Source: Sphingomonas sp. LT1P40
GTDB lineage: Bacteria > Pseudomonadota > Alphaproteobacteria > Sphingomonadales > Sphingomonadaceae
DNA length: 64,000 bases
Direction of reading: 5' to 3'
Assembly (NCBI RefSeq): GCF_036663835.1
Contig: NZ_JAXOJT010000001.1
Coordinates: forward strand, 434,001 to 498,000
The notes under the pieces are model-generated. The model saw only the letters and a program-made list of their open reading frames with translations. It ran no database searches and had not been told where the DNA came from. Position 1 is the stretch's first letter, and every line of letters begins with the position of its first letter. Below are positions 52,924 to 63,570 of this stretch, piece by piece. A program made the position numbers and the translations under genes.

Positions 52924-55917
52924 ATGATGCGGGGCTTCAAGGCGCGCTCGATTTCACGACTGGTAATAAGTGCTTCGACGCTGGCGATGGCGGCATTGCC
53001 CGTCGCTGCGCAGGCACAGGATGCGCCGCCACCGGCCGAAGACGACACCGGCGAAGAGGTTCTCGTCACCGGTATCCGCGCCAGCCTTCAGGCGGCAGTC
53101 GATATCAAGCGCAACGCGCAGGGCGTCGTCGATGCGATCTCGGCCGAGGACATCGGCAAGTTTCCCGACACCAACCTCGCCGAATCGCTTCAGCGTATCA
53201 CCGGCGTGTCGATCGACCGCTCGAACGGCGAAGGTTCGACCGTCACCGTGCGCGGCTTCGGTCCCGAATATAACCTCGTCACACTGAACGGCCGCCAGAT
53301 GCCGACCGCGTCGCTGGGCGACGGCGCCAGCGCGCCCGCCACGCGCTCGTTCGACTTTGCCAACCTCGCATCCGAAGGCATTTCCGGGGTCGAGGTTTAC
53401 AAGACCGGCCGCGCCGCCGTGGCATCGGGCGGCATCGGTTCGACGATCAACATCAAGACCCCGCGGCCGCTCGATCGTCCCGGCCTGCGCGGCTCGATCG
53501 CGGCAAAGGGCGTGCTCGACACGTCGATGAACGGCGAGGACAAGGTCACGCCGGAAGTGTCGGGCATCGTCAGCGCGACCTTTGGCGGCGACAATCAGTT
53601 CGGTATCCTGATTTCGGGCGTTTATCAGAAGCGCAATGCCAGCGTGAACACCGGCTCGGTCGGATTCGGCAACGCGTTCCTGGGCAACGAGAATGACTGG
53701 GGCACGCTTGGGCCAGAAGGTCCGAACGTCAAGAACCGCCCCGGCCCGACCGAGGTGTACGAGATTCCGCAGAGCGCGGCCTATAACCTGACCGATATCG
53801 AGCGTGAGCGGATCAACGGCCAGCTCGTGCTGCAATATCGTCCCAGCGATTCGATCACGGCGACGCTCGACTTCACCTATTCACGCAACAAGGTCGAGGC
53901 GCGCGACAGCAGTGTCGGCATCTGGTTCAACTTTGGCGACACAACCACCGAATGGACCGACGGTCCGGCTGCTGGTCCGGTCTTCTACACCGAGCGGTTC
54001 GGCCCGGGTAAGGACCTCTCGTACAGCGGTTCGCTCACCGCGAACCAGACCGTCAACAAGTCGTTCGGCGGTAACCTGAAATGGGATGCGCCGGGCGGCG
54101 TCACCATCACGCTCGACGGCCATCATTCGACCGCGGAGTCGAAGCCGACGAACCGCTTCGGCACCAGCACCTCGGTCGGCTCGGCCATCTTTGGCGTCGC
54201 GTCGCAGACGGTCGATTTTACCAAGGATCTGCCGGTCCTGTCGTACACGATGCAGCCGGGGATCAACCCGCTGAACGCCGCGCTGGCCAATGCGACCGGC
54301 AACTCGTTCCGCAACGCCTATTTCAAGGACGAGATCGATCAGGTTCAGCTGTCGGGCCGCTATGACCATGATGGCGACTTCCTCGACTCGATCGACTTCG
54401 GCTTCTCTTACGTCAACAACCGGGTGCGCTCGGCTTACGGTTTCAACCAGAACGATACCTGGGGTGGCCTCGGCACGCCGGCCGATCTGCCGGACGATTT
54501 GTATGAGGTGGTCACGCTGCCTGACAAATTCTCGGGCGTGTCGGGATCGGAGGGTATGATCCCGTCCTATCTGCGCTTCAATTTCGAGCGCATGGTCGAT
54601 CTGCTCGATACCAAGTTCCAGATTTGCGGCGGCGACGGCAACTGCCTGGCGAATTACGACACCGATCGGCGTATTCAGGAAAAGACGATCTCGCCGTTCG
54701 TTCAGGTCAATACGAAGTTCAGCGTGGGCGAGCGCGACGCACACATCATCGCAGGCGTTCGTTACGACCAGACCACGGTCGCGTCGTCCGCACTGACCCC
54801 GGTCGCGATCGGCGTCGGCTGGAGCGCGGTGGGCGAGTTCAACGTTCTCTATCAGACGAACGCCCAGGGTGCGCCGGTCCTCGATTTCCAGACCACCAAG
54901 GGCAGCTATGACAACTGGTTGCCGGCGATCGATTTCGACATCGAGCCAATCGACAACGTCAAGCTGCGCGCATCGTACAGCCACACGATCACGCGCGCCG
55001 ATTATGCCAGCCTCCAGGGCGGGCTGACCCTCAACCGTCAGTTCGGCATCACCGGCGGCGGCGGGCTTCAGGGCAACCCGAACCTGGTGCCTTTCCTGTC
55101 GAAGAATATTGATGTCTCGGCGGAGTGGTATTACGCGCCCGCCAGCTACGTCTCGGCCGGTTATTTCCGCAAACGGGTGAGCAATTTTATTAACCAGGTG
55201 GACGTTGAGCGTTCGGCGTTCAATTTGCGCAATCCGGGTGACGGACCGCGCTTCAATGCAGCGCGGGCGGCGTTGGGCGGGACGAATGATGTGGGTGCGA
55301 TCCGCAACTATATCCTGCGCAATTTCACGAACGGGGTTGAGGTTGCACGCGACGGTCAGGGGAACCCGATACTCGACGTGAATGGCTATTACACCGGTCG
55401 TATCCTGGGCCTGCCCGAAGACAATCTGGTTGATTTCACCATCGGCACACCGTTCAATTCGGACCAGACGGCGACGCTTTACGGCTTTGAGTTTGCCGTG
55501 CAGCACGCCTTCTGGGACACCGGCTTCGGAGCGCAGCTCAATTACACGATCGTGCGCGGCGATGCGGAGTTCGACAATGCGGCCAATCCGAACATTCCAC
55601 AGTTCGCGCTGGCGGGGTTGAGCGACTCTGCCAATGCCGTGGTCTATTACGACAAGGGCGGGTTGCAGGCACGCGTCGCATATAACTGGCGCGACAAATT
55701 CTACGCCGGTGGCAACCCGAACCCGACCTATGTCGAGGCTTATGGCCAGTTCGATGCGAGCATCAGCTATGAGTTCATCCCCGGACTGACCGTATTTGCG
55801 GAAGCGATCAATCTGACCAACGAGAGCCGTCGCGGGCATCGCCGGAACGAGAATATGGTGACCTTCTCGCAACCGGGCTTCGCCCGCTACTCCGGCGGCG
55901 TCCGCTTCGGCTTCTAA
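52924..55917 (+). CDS. TonB-dependent outer-membrane receptor
   Basis: 997 residues with a signal peptide ending AAQAQ. Plug domain (about 45-160) with [20 protein letters not shown] (a variant TonB box), then [20 protein letters not shown] and [19 protein letters not shown]. The rest is a 22-strand barrel; the C-terminus ends GVRFGF with a terminal aromatic residue. This CirA-like, TonB-dependent glycan receptor class occurs with glycoside hydrolases in sphingomonads and Caulobacter. GGGGAGG precedes the two adjacent ATGs. It probably imports beta-glucan oligosaccharides. A terminator hairpin follows, yet the halogenase-like gene continues on the same strand. Confidence 0.95.
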   Translation: MMRGFKARSISRLVISASTLAMAALPVAAQAQDAPPPAEDDTGEEVLVTGIRASLQAAVDIKRNAQGVVDAISAEDIGKFPDTNLAESLQRITGVSIDRSNGEGSTVTVRGFGPEYNLVTLNGRQMPTASLGDGASAPATRSFDFANLASEGISGVEVYKTGRAAVASGGIGSTINIKTPRPLDRPGLRGSIAAKGVLDTSMNGEDKVTPEVSGIVSATFGGDNQFGILISGVYQKRNASVNTGSVGFGNAFLGNENDWGTLGPEGPNVKNRPGPTEVYEIPQSAAYNLTDIERERINGQLVLQYRPSDSITATLDFTYSRNKVEARDSSVGIWFNFGDTTTEWTDGPAAGPVFYTERFGPGKDLSYSGSLTANQTVNKSFGGNLKWDAPGGVTITLDGHHSTAESKPTNRFGTSTSVGSAIFGVASQTVDFTKDLPVLSYTMQPGINPLNAALANATGNSFRNAYFKDEIDQVQLSGRYDHDGDFLDSIDFGFSYVNNRVRSAYGFNQNDTWGGLGTPADLPDDLYEVVTLPDKFSGVSGSEGMIPSYLRFNFERMVDLLDTKFQICGGDGNCLANYDTDRRIQEKTISPFVQVNTKFSVGERDAHIIAGVRYDQTTVASSALTPVAIGVGWSAVGEFNVLYQTNAQGAPVLDFQTTKGSYDNWLPAIDFDIEPIDNVKLRASYSHTITRADYASLQGGLTLNRQFGITGGGGLQGNPNLVPFLSKNIDVSAEWYYAPASYVSAGYFRKRVSNFINQVDVERSAFNLRNPGDGPRFNAARAALGGTNDVGAIRNYILRNFTNGVEVARDGQGNPILDVNGYYTGRILGLPEDNLVDFTIGTPFNSDQTATLYGFEFAVQHAFWDTGFGAQLNYTIVRGDAEFDNAANPNIPQFALAGLSDSANAVVYYDKGGLQARVAYNWRDKFYAGGNPNPTYVEAYGQFDASISYEFIPGLTVFAEAINLTNESRRGHRRNENMVTFSQPGFARYSGGVRFGF

Positions 55918-55930
55918 GGCTCTCCCCCAA

Positions 55931-55963
55931 GGCCACCCTCCTTGCGAGGGTGGCCCTTTTTTT
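55931..55963 (+). terminator. Rho-independent terminator after the TonB receptor gene
   Basis: Perfect 10-bp stem GGCCACCCTC (55931-55940) with GAGGGTGGCC (55946-55955), loop of 5, followed by C and seven T. It would attenuate transcription into the downstream flavoprotein genes. Confidence 0.9.
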
Positions 55964-56006
55964 CGGGAGCGGGCACAAGCTGCTGAACGGCAGACAGGAC
56001 CATCGG

Positions 56007-57530
56007 GTGGAACAGGCAATCAGGCGGATCGTCATTGTCGGCGGCGGCACCGCCGGGTGGCTGGCCGCATGCCTGATCGCCGCGCGGGCGGACCGGCAGG
56101 CGCTTGAAATCACACTGATCGAATCCCCCGACATCGCCACGATCGGCGTGGGCGAGGGCACCTGGCCGACGATGCGCCGCACGCTGGAGCGGATCGGCAT
56201 CGCCGAGGTCGATTTCCTGCGCGCCTGTGACGGCGCCTTCAAACAAGGTTCGCGCTTCATCGGCTGGCGCACAGGCGCGCCCGATGACGCCTATGACCAT
56301 CCTTTTACCCCACCCGCCGACAGCCTGCGCGAGACCGTGGCGGCATGGCAGGATCAGGGCGGCGCGTTCGCATCCGCCGTCTCGCCGCAACCGCATGTCT
56401 GCGACCGCGATCTCGCCCCGCGCCAGCGCGCGATGCCCGATTATGCGGGGGCGCTGAACTATGCCTATCACCTCGACGCGGTGAAGCTGGCGGCGTTGCT
56501 GTCGGGACATGCGACGGGCAAGCTCGGCGTGCGGCATATCCGCGATACCGTCATCGGCATCGACAGCGCGCCGAACGGCGACATCGCGGAGGTACGCACG
56601 CGCGCGTCCGGAGCGATCGAAGGCGATTTGTTCATCGACTGCACCGGTCATGCCTCGATGCTGCTCGGCGCGCATTTCGGCGTGCCGTTTGTGGACCGCA
56701 GCAACATGCTGCCCAACGACAGCGCGCTGGCGGTGCAAGTGCCCGTACCGCCCGACAGCGCGATTGCCTCGCGCACCCATTCGACCGCGCATTCGGCGGG
56801 CTGGATCTGGGACATCGGCCTGCCCGCGCGGCGCGGCATCGGTTGCGTCTATTCCTCGAAGCATCTCAACGACGATGCCGCCGCCGAAACATTGCGCGCC
56901 TATCTCCGCGAAACTGCGCCGTTTGCCGATGCGGAAGCGTTCGCCTTCCGCAAGCTGTCCTTCCGCTCGGGCCACCTCGAGCGCTTCTGGGAGCGCAACT
57001 GCCTCGCAATCGGGCTGTCCGCCGGTTTCCTCGAACCGCTCGAAGCTTCGGCAATCGTGCTGATCGAATTGTCGCTCGACGCGCTGCTCGACAATTTCCC
57101 GGTGACGCGCGGCGTGATGGATATTCATGCGCGCCGCTTCAACGAATTGTTCCGCTATCGTTGGGACCGTATCGTCGAGTTTCTGAAGCTCCATTATGTG
57201 CTGAGCGAGCGCGACGAAGCCTATTGGCGCGATCACCGCGCGACCATGCCCGATCGCCTCGCCGATCTGCTCGCGATCTGGCGGCACCAGCCGCCGTCGC
57301 TGGCCGACCTGCCTGCGGTGGACGAGATTTTCCCGGCGGCGAGCTATCAATATGTCCTGTACGGCATGGGCTTCCCGGCACCGCAAACCGGCCCGCTGCA
57401 AAGCCCCGTGCGACCCCGCGCTCAGGTCGAACAGCGCGCCCGCACGCTTGCCGCCAGCCTGCCCACCAACCGCAGCTATCTTGACGCACTGCGCGTCGCC
57501 GCGCCACCACCGGCGCAGGAGAGATCATGA
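56007..57530 (+). CDS. tryptophan-halogenase family flavoprotein (first copy)
   Basis: 507 residues from a GTG at 56007 with AGGA upstream. FAD-binding motif [12 protein letters not shown] at the N-terminus, the catalytic Lys position (Lys79, in [13 protein letters not shown]) and [11 protein letters not shown], the motif around the catalytic Glu. The halogenase motif W-x-W-x-I-P reads [11 protein letters not shown], so Pro is replaced by Gly. The family fold is flavin-dependent halogenase; whether it halogenates anything is unknown. It lies 26-44 bp past the terminator of the TonB receptor gene and overlaps SapC by 4 bp. Confidence 0.85.
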   Translation: MEQAIRRIVIVGGGTAGWLAACLIAARADRQALEITLIESPDIATIGVGEGTWPTMRRTLERIGIAEVDFLRACDGAFKQGSRFIGWRTGAPDDAYDHPFTPPADSLRETVAAWQDQGGAFASAVSPQPHVCDRDLAPRQRAMPDYAGALNYAYHLDAVKLAALLSGHATGKLGVRHIRDTVIGIDSAPNGDIAEVRTRASGAIEGDLFIDCTGHASMLLGAHFGVPFVDRSNMLPNDSALAVQVPVPPDSAIASRTHSTAHSAGWIWDIGLPARRGIGCVYSSKHLNDDAAAETLRAYLRETAPFADAEAFAFRKLSFRSGHLERFWERNCLAIGLSAGFLEPLEASAIVLIELSLDALLDNFPVTRGVMDIHARRFNELFRYRWDRIVEFLKLHYVLSERDEAYWRDHRATMPDRLADLLAIWRHQPPSLADLPAVDEIFPAASYQYVLYGMGFPAPQTGPLQSPVRPRAQVEQRARTLAASLPTNRSYLDALRVAAPPPAQERS

Positions 57531-58246
57531 CCAGCCACGCCATCCTGACCGCCGACGATCACCGCGACCTGCGCGTCCGCACCGAACGCGGCCCCGCGCT
57601 GGGCGACGCGGTGATGGCGTGTCTGACCCCGCCCGACGAGTTCCGCCGCGTGCAGGCGCATTACCCGATCCTGTTCCGCCGCGATATCGAACGCGACGAT
57701 TTCACCGCGCTGGCAATGTTCGGGTTCGAGAATGGCGAAAACCTGTTCCTCGACGGTGACCGCTGGGACGCGGATTACGTGCCCCTCGCCATCGCGATCC
57801 AGCCCTTTCTGATCGGCACGCCGGGGCCGGGCACCGCCACCAAGCAGGTCCATATCGACATGGCCAACCCGCGCATCGCCGGCGCGGATGAAGGCGTGCG
57901 CGTGTTCGACGAGGATGGCCGTCCGACCCCCTATCTCGAATCCATTGCCGAACAACTCGGCGCGCTGGACGAGGGCTATCAGGCCTCCGGCGATTTCTTC
58001 GCCGCGCTGCGCCGCCACGAATTGCTCGAACCGCTGACGCTGGAAATCACGCTCGATGACGGATCGACCAACCGGCTGGTCGGCTATCATGTCATCGACG
58101 AAGCTCGACTGCGCGGCCTCGACGGTGAAGCGCTGGGCGGGCTGCATGCCGATGGCCATCTGATGCCGATCTTCATGGCGCTCGCCTCGCTCGGCAATTT
58201 CAACGCGCTGATCGCACGGCGCAACCGGCGGATGGCCGATGGCTGA
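57527..58246 (+). CDS. SapC family protein
   Basis: 239 residues of the SapC family (PF07277), first described near S-layer secretion genes in Campylobacter but widespread beside TonB receptors. Core: [40 protein letters not shown] and [20 protein letters not shown]. No catalytic residues known. It overlaps the halogenase-like gene before it and the cupin gene after it, making a four-gene coupled block. Confidence 0.88.
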   Translation: MTSHAILTADDHRDLRVRTERGPALGDAVMACLTPPDEFRRVQAHYPILFRRDIERDDFTALAMFGFENGENLFLDGDRWDADYVPLAIAIQPFLIGTPGPGTATKQVHIDMANPRIAGADEGVRVFDEDGRPTPYLESIAEQLGALDEGYQASGDFFAALRRHELLEPLTLEITLDDGSTNRLVGYHVIDEARLRGLDGEALGGLHADGHLMPIFMALASLGNFNALIARRNRRMADG

Positions 58247-59270
58247 GGCCGATCCCGGTCCGCTATCGGGCATTGCAGCGGTGCCGGAGGTGGCTGTGGC
58301 CAACGCCGCCGAGCTCGACCGGCGGCTGCGCGATAGCGACCGGCCGTTCGTCGTGCGCGGGCTGGTGGCCGACTGGCCACTGGTGCAAGCGGGCCGGAAA
58401 TCGGGCCGCGACGCGCGCGACTATCTGGTGCGTCAGCGCCGCGATGCGCCATTCACCGTGTCGATCGGTGAACCGGGCAGCGACGGGCGGCTGTTCTACG
58501 ACGATGCCATGGGCATGAATTTCCGCATGGCGCGCGGCAAGCTCCCCGATATCTTCGCGCAGATCGACAAGGCGGAGGGCGATCCCACGGCACCGCCGAT
58601 CTATCTTGCCTCGGTCGATATCCACGGCTTCTTCACCGGGTTGCACTACGCCAACCATGTCGATCTCGGCACCCGCGATTGCCTCGCCAGCATCTGGATG
58701 GGCACGCGCACGCGGATCGCGGCGCATAACGACTTTCCCGACAATCTCGCCTGTGTCGCGGTCGGTCGCCGCCGCTTCACGCTGTTTCCGCCGGAGCAGT
58801 TCCGCAACCTCTATCTGGGGCCGCTCGACAACACCCCCGCCGGCCGCGCGATCAGCATGGTCGATTTCGGCGCGCCGGATTTCACCCTCCACCCGCGTTT
58901 CCGTGAGGCGCTGGCGCACGCACAGGTGGCCGAACTTGACGCCGGCGACGCGCTGTTCATCCCATCAATGTGGTACCACCATGTCGAAGGGCTGGCGGCG
59001 TTCAACGTGCTGGTGAATTACTGGTGGCGCGAGACGCCCAAATATCTCGGCCAGCCACAGGATGCGCTCAACCACGCGCTGCTCACGATCCGCGACCTGC
59101 CGCCCGAGCAGAAGGCGCACTGGCGCGAGCTGTTCGACCATTATGTCTTCGCCAATGACGACAGCGTCACCGCACATATTCCGGAAGGCGGGCGCGGTAT
59201 CCTCGATCCGCTGACCCCCGAAGCCGCATCGCGCATCCGCGCCTATCTTTTGAGGCAGCTCAGCCGATGA
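58239..59270 (+). CDS. cupin-like (JmjC-type) Fe(II)/2-oxoglutarate protein
   Basis: 343 residues of the cupin_8 (JmjC-like) family. The first two metal ligands are in RIAAHNDFPDNLACVAVG (H-x-D) and the distal His is in SMWYHHVEGL. PFVVRGLVADWPLVQAG matches the N-terminal entry. Relatives hydroxylate protein or RNA side chains. Overlaps SapC by 8 bp and the second halogenase-like gene by 4 bp, suggesting the four proteins act on the same molecule. Confidence 0.85.
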   Translation: MAEADPGPLSGIAAVPEVAVANAAELDRRLRDSDRPFVVRGLVADWPLVQAGRKSGRDARDYLVRQRRDAPFTVSIGEPGSDGRLFYDDAMGMNFRMARGKLPDIFAQIDKAEGDPTAPPIYLASVDIHGFFTGLHYANHVDLGTRDCLASIWMGTRTRIAAHNDFPDNLACVAVGRRRFTLFPPEQFRNLYLGPLDNTPAGRAISMVDFGAPDFTLHPRFREALAHAQVAELDAGDALFIPSMWYHHVEGLAAFNVLVNYWWRETPKYLGQPQDALNHALLTIRDLPPEQKAHWRELFDHYVFANDDSVTAHIPEGGRGILDPLTPEAASRIRAYLLRQLSR

Positions 59271-60760
59271 CCAGACTCAAACATATCGTCGTCGCGGGCG
59301 GCGGCACCGCTGGCTGGATGGCGGCCGCCGCCATCGCCCGCACAATGGGCCGCGCGGTCGAGGTGACGCTCGTCGAATCCGAAGCGATCGGCACCATCGG
59401 CGTCGGCGAATCCACCATCCCGCCGCTGGTCAATTACAACCGCCTGCTCGGCATCAACGAAGCCGATTTCATGCGCGCGACCCAGGCGACGTTCAAGCTG
59501 GGCATATTGTTCGACAACTGGAAGGAGCCCGGCCACCGCTATTTCCACAGCTTCGGCTATACCGGTAAGGATCACTGGGCGGCGGGTTTCCAGCATTTCT
59601 GGCTGAACGGACGCACACGCGGCCATGAACAGTCCTATGACGATTACTGCCTCGAACTCGTCGCCGCGCTTCAAGGCAAGTTCGCGCACCTCCCCGACGA
59701 TCGCATGAACTATGCCTATCAGCTCGATTCCGGGCTGTACGCAAAGTTCCTGCGCAAGATGGCGGAGGGCGACGGCGTCACCCGCGTGGAGGGCAAGATC
59801 GCCGGCGTCGACCTGAACGGCGAAACCGGCGACATCGCCTCGCTGCGGCTGGACGATGGCCAGACCATCGAAGGCGACCTGTTCCTGGACTGCACCGGCT
59901 TTCGCGCGCTGCTGATCGAGGGCGCGCTGCACGCCGGTTACGACGACTGGACCCACTGGCTACCGTGCGACAGCGCCATCGCCATCCAGACCGCCAGTGT
60001 CGGTCCGGCGGTGCCCTATACCCGCGCCATCGCGCACGATGCCGGCTGGCAATGGCGCATCCCACTGCAACACCGCGTCGGCAACGGCATCGTCTATTGC
60101 AGCCGCTATCTCGACCATGACGCCGCGCTCGAACGCCTGCTGGGCAATATCGAGGGCGAGACGATCGTCCAGCCCAACAAGCTGCGCTTCGTCACCGGCG
60201 CGCGGCGCAAGCAATGGCACCGCAACTGCATCGCCATCGGCCTGTCGGGCGGGTTCATGGAGCCGCTGGAATCGACCAGCATCCACCTGATCCAGCGCGC
60301 CGTCCTGCGCCTGATCCGCATGCTGCCGCTTGCCCAGGTCAGCGACCGAGATGTCGCCGAATTCAACGATCAGCAGTTTCAGGACATGGAGCAAATCCGC
60401 GACTTCCTGATCCTGCACTATAAGGCGACTAATCGCCGCGACAGCGCGTTCTGGCGGCACTGCGCCGACATGCACGTGCCGGACAGCCTGACGCAGAAAA
60501 TCGAGCTGTTTCGCGAAACCGCCCGCGTGTTCCGCCGCAACGAGGAATTGTTCGCGGAAAACAGCTGGGTTCAGGTGATGATGGGGCAGGGGATCGAGCC
60601 GCAAAGCCATCATCCCATCGCCGAAAAGCTCAGCGACGATGAGCTCGACCGGCTACTCGGCATGATCCGTCAGGACGTCGCCCGCACCGTCGCGGGCCTG
60701 CCCGAACACGCCGCCTATGTCGCCCGCCATTGTGGCGCGGCTGAACCTGTCGCGGCCTGA
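59267..60760 (+). CDS. tryptophan-halogenase family flavoprotein (second copy)
   Basis: 497 residues. FAD motif VVAGGGTAGWMAAAA (about 8-22), catalytic Lys77 in ATFKLGILFDNWKEPG, halogenase signature GWQWRIPL intact (W-x-W-x-I-P), and GGFMEPLESTSIHL around the catalytic Glu. Unlike the first copy, all halogenase hallmarks are present, so bromination or chlorination of an indole-like group is plausible. Flanked by cupin and LacI genes, 10 bp before lacI. Sphingomonads and xanthomonads carry such genes with TonB receptors; natural substrates are unknown. Confidence 0.88.
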   Translation: MTRLKHIVVAGGGTAGWMAAAAIARTMGRAVEVTLVESEAIGTIGVGESTIPPLVNYNRLLGINEADFMRATQATFKLGILFDNWKEPGHRYFHSFGYTGKDHWAAGFQHFWLNGRTRGHEQSYDDYCLELVAALQGKFAHLPDDRMNYAYQLDSGLYAKFLRKMAEGDGVTRVEGKIAGVDLNGETGDIASLRLDDGQTIEGDLFLDCTGFRALLIEGALHAGYDDWTHWLPCDSAIAIQTASVGPAVPYTRAIAHDAGWQWRIPLQHRVGNGIVYCSRYLDHDAALERLLGNIEGETIVQPNKLRFVTGARRKQWHRNCIAIGLSGGFMEPLESTSIHLIQRAVLRLIRMLPLAQVSDRDVAEFNDQQFQDMEQIRDFLILHYKATNRRDSAFWRHCADMHVPDSLTQKIELFRETARVFRRNEELFAENSWVQVMMGQGIEPQSHHPIAEKLSDDELDRLLGMIRQDVARTVAGLPEHAAYVARHCGAAEPVAA

Positions 60761-60769
60761 ACCACCAGC

Positions 60770-61816
60770 ATGGCACGCCGCAAACAGGCCGTCACGATCA
60801 AGCATGTCGCCGCCGACGCCGGAGTCTCGCTTCAGACTGTCAGCCGCGTCATCAACAAGGAACCCAACGTCCGCCCGGAAATGGTTGAGCGTGTCCAGGC
60901 GTCGATCGACAAGCTCGGCTATGTCCCATCGATCGCGGCTCAGCGCATGGGCGGATCGCGCTCCTACCTCATCATGTCGCTCAACGACCGTGAGCGCACG
61001 ATTGAGGGCTGGCGCTCGCGCGAAGGCACCGACTGGGTCGATCAGATGCTGCTGGGTGGCATGCTCACCTGCGCCGAACATGGCTATCGCCTGATCGTCG
61101 AACTGGTCGATACGCATAGCGACCATATCGACCGTGAGTTGTCGGCGGCGCTGGCCGCGCTCCAGCCCGACGGCGTGATCCTGACCCCGCCGCACTCCGC
61201 CAATCCGGCGATCCTCGATTTGCTGGACTCGGCGCATATCAGCCTGGCGCGGATCGGGTCGCTCAAGGGTGGGCCGGGCTTCCGCCTGACGATGGGCGAC
61301 GACATCGCGGCGGGGTTGGCGACGCAGCATCTGATCGAACTGGGCCACAAACGCATCGGCATGATCGCCGGGCCGGACGAGTATGAACTCAGCGGCTGGC
61401 GCGTCGAGGGCTGGCGCGCGGCAATGGCGGAGGCGGGGTTGCCGGTCGATGGCCTGCTGGCGGAAGGCGATTTCAGCCTGGAATCCGGTCGCATCGCTGC
61501 GCCGAAACTGCTCGACGCCGGCGCCACCGCAATCATCGCCAGCAACGATCAGATGGCGCTCGCCACGTTGGAGATTGCCCGCGAACGCGGCCTGTCGGTC
61601 CCGCTACACCTCTCGCTCATCAGCTTCGACGACACCCCCGTCATCCGCTTCGCCCAACCCCCGCTAACGGCCGTGGTCCAGCCCATTGCCGAGGTGACGG
61701 CGCGTGCGGTGGAACTGATTATCGCCGAACGGGCAGGGCGCGAAATGCCGGACGGCCCGGTGGTGGTGCAGCCGGGACTGACGGTGCGGGAGTCTACGGC
61801 GGCGGTGCGGGGTTAG
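60770..61816 (+). CDS. LacI-family transcriptional regulator
   Basis: 348 residues. N-terminal LacI helix-turn-helix IKHVAADAGVSLQTVSRVIN followed by a hinge (VPSIAAQRMGGSRS), then a periplasmic-binding-protein fold for an inducer: GDDIAAGLATQHLIELGHKR, FDDTPVIRFAQPPLT. It closes the plus-strand block, 9 bp after the second halogenase-like gene. It is the natural candidate to bind the AACGTT palindromes near 52.8 kb and to sense a glucose or gluco-oligosaccharide-type ligand. Confidence 0.92.
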   Translation: MARRKQAVTIKHVAADAGVSLQTVSRVINKEPNVRPEMVERVQASIDKLGYVPSIAAQRMGGSRSYLIMSLNDRERTIEGWRSREGTDWVDQMLLGGMLTCAEHGYRLIVELVDTHSDHIDRELSAALAALQPDGVILTPPHSANPAILDLLDSAHISLARIGSLKGGPGFRLTMGDDIAAGLATQHLIELGHKRIGMIAGPDEYELSGWRVEGWRAAMAEAGLPVDGLLAEGDFSLESGRIAAPKLLDAGATAIIASNDQMALATLEIARERGLSVPLHLSLISFDDTPVIRFAQPPLTAVVQPIAEVTARAVELIIAERAGREMPDGPVVVQPGLTVRESTAAVRG

Positions 61817-62901
61817 CCGCCGACGACCCGCAATGGATTTCCCGCCCACGCAACGCACCGGTCGCGCCCGTAACGCTTGGCGTCATACATCGCCTGGTCC
61901 GCGCGGGCGAACCAGTCGTCATAGGCTTCCCCCCGTTGCAGCGTCGAAATCCCGAAGCTGGCCGTCACCCGGGGCAAATTGTCATTCTTGAAGGTCAGCT
62001 GGCCAACGGTGCTTCGAATCCGTTCGGCGCAGGCGATTGCCTTTGGCAAACTCGTGTCCGGCAAACAGATCGCGAACTCCTCCCCGCCGACGCGACCGAA
62101 CAGGTCGGTTGGGCGCAGGATGGCGGCACAGGCATTGGCAACGCCCTTAAGCACCCTGTCACCTGCCGGGTGGCCGAACTGATCGTTCACGCGCTTGAAG
62201 TGGTCCAGATCGAAGGCCACGAGACTGAGGTCATGACCATGGCGGTCGAAGCGTTCGATTTCGCGAGCGACGCGATCGACGAACGCGCGTCGCGTCATGG
62301 CGCCCGTCACATAATCGCGTTGCGCAATCGTGCGGAGTTCCAGCTCGTTCACGGCAAGGGCAGCGAATTCGCCCAACATGCCGATCTGGACGTCGGAGAA
62401 TGTTCGACTGCGCGTATCGATCGCGCACAGCGACCCCAGATTATACCCGTCGCGCGAGCTCAACGGCACGCCGGCATAGCTGCGAATGCCCGGATCGCCC
62501 ACGACCAGCGGATTTGTGGCAAAACGTGGATCGCGCGTGGCATCGGCGATCACCAGCGGTTCGCGCGTCATGATCGTATGCGCGCAAAAGGCGATGTCGC
62601 GGGGCGTTTCGGTGGCGGCCAGACCCTGAATCGATTTGAACCACTGGCGGTCGTGATCGATCAGCGAAACGGCGCTGATCGGCACGTCCAAAACCGTGCG
62701 CACCAGCGACGTCAGCTGCTCGAACCCCGCTTCTGGCGGCGTATCCAGAACCCGATGCCGGTCGAGAGCGGATTGACGTGCCGGTTCGTCCCGCAGCTTG
62801 GCGTGCTTGCGATCTTGCAGCGCAACGCCATCGTCGGCATCTTCGAACGGGGACGAGGCCGCCGCTCGATGGCTTCCGATCTCTTTCGATTTGTGGACCA
62901 T
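61813..62901 (-). CDS. GAF-GGDEF diguanylate cyclase
   Basis: About 362 residues from the ATG at 62901; an in-frame TTG 28 codons upstream (62985) is an alternative and neither has a strong ribosome-binding site. The GAF domain (about 60-200) has RQWFKSIQGL, DIAFCAHTIM and GVPLSSRDGYNLGSLCAID. The GGDEF domain (about 205-360) has an intact active site, RVGGEEFAICLPD, making c-di-GMP. No inhibitory RxxD motif is clear to me. Convergent with lacI (3 bp overlap). Soluble, so it senses a cytosolic ligand or partner protein. Confidence 0.9.
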   Translation of the reverse strand: MVHKSKEIGSHRAAASSPFEDADDGVALQDRKHAKLRDEPARQSALDRHRVLDTPPEAGFEQLTSLVRTVLDVPISAVSLIDHDRQWFKSIQGLAATETPRDIAFCAHTIMTREPLVIADATRDPRFATNPLVVGDPGIRSYAGVPLSSRDGYNLGSLCAIDTRSRTFSDVQIGMLGEFAALAVNELELRTIAQRDYVTGAMTRRAFVDRVAREIERFDRHGHDLSLVAFDLDHFKRVNDQFGHPAGDRVLKGVANACAAILRPTDLFGRVGGEEFAICLPDTSLPKAIACAERIRSTVGQLTFKNDNLPRVTASFGISTLQRGEAYDDWFARADQAMYDAKRYGRDRCVAWAGNPLRVVGG

Positions 62902-63043
62902 AGCGTGTGCAAATGCCCCGTTTTCAGTTAAGAAAGGGGTAACAGCCGATACCGTCAAAGCCGTGATACTGGCGTTTCGAGGCAATCGACAGCATGACGC
63001 GCAGCGCGTCCGGGCTTGCCGTCAAACAGCCGGAAAAGGCCGG

Positions 63044-63451
63044 TTAGAACGCGCCGGGAGCGACCAGCTCCTCCATCAGCCGCAGCAATGCGCTTGCTTC
63101 CACTTGACCCGCGTCGGCCGCCAAAACGCGCTCCACGGCGGTCGCCACAAAACCCGAGTCACCGTTATACGCCAGCGACCACCCCTCGAACCGTCGTCCG
63201 GTTGACGACGGCGGCGATAGCGTGACCAGATCGTCATGGCGCTCATCCGCGCTGATGATGGCACGCAACCGGTTAATCGCGCCACTCGACCCTTCGACGA
63301 GCTGTGCAAATCTTGCTCCCGTGAACAGCAACACGCCGGTGATGCCGTTTGCAGCGTTATGCGCTTGAGATTCCGCTAAGATATTCGCCACAGCCGCCGG
63401 CGCAGTCTCCACCGTCAAGCAGCTTCGACTGACATACATCCAGGTTGTCAA
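63044..63451 (-). CDS. BLUF domain blue-light photoreceptor
   Basis: 135 residues from a TTG at 63451, giving the usual BLUF N-terminus (TTWMYVSRSCLT with the flavin-adjacent Tyr). The FAD pocket motif AHNAANGITGVLLFTGARFA and the key Gln in FAQLVEGSSGAI are present, so light-driven hydrogen-bond switching should work. A short C-terminal helical extension (about 100-135) may contact a partner. It is a stand-alone BLUF protein without an output domain. Divergent from a FixJ-type regulator 120 bp away. Confidence 0.85.
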   Translation of the reverse strand: MTTWMYVSRSCLTVETAPAAVANILAESQAHNAANGITGVLLFTGARFAQLVEGSSGAINRLRAIISADERHDDLVTLSPPSSTGRRFEGWSLAYNGDSGFVATAVERVLAADAGQVEASALLRLMEELVAPGAF

Positions 63452-63570
63452 CGTTCCCACCGGGCGGCTGTAGCCGACAGTGTTGCGGCGGACCAGCGGC
63501 GTTGGAGCGAAACTGACACCGGGCCGCAATTTCGGTTGCAGTCGTTACTGGGACGGCGCATCGTCGCGCG

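Noticed and set aside
53881..56019. 712-codon minus-strand frame over the TonB receptor
   Set aside because: It is antisense to a fully supported receptor gene, shows no domain, and is an artefact of codon bias.
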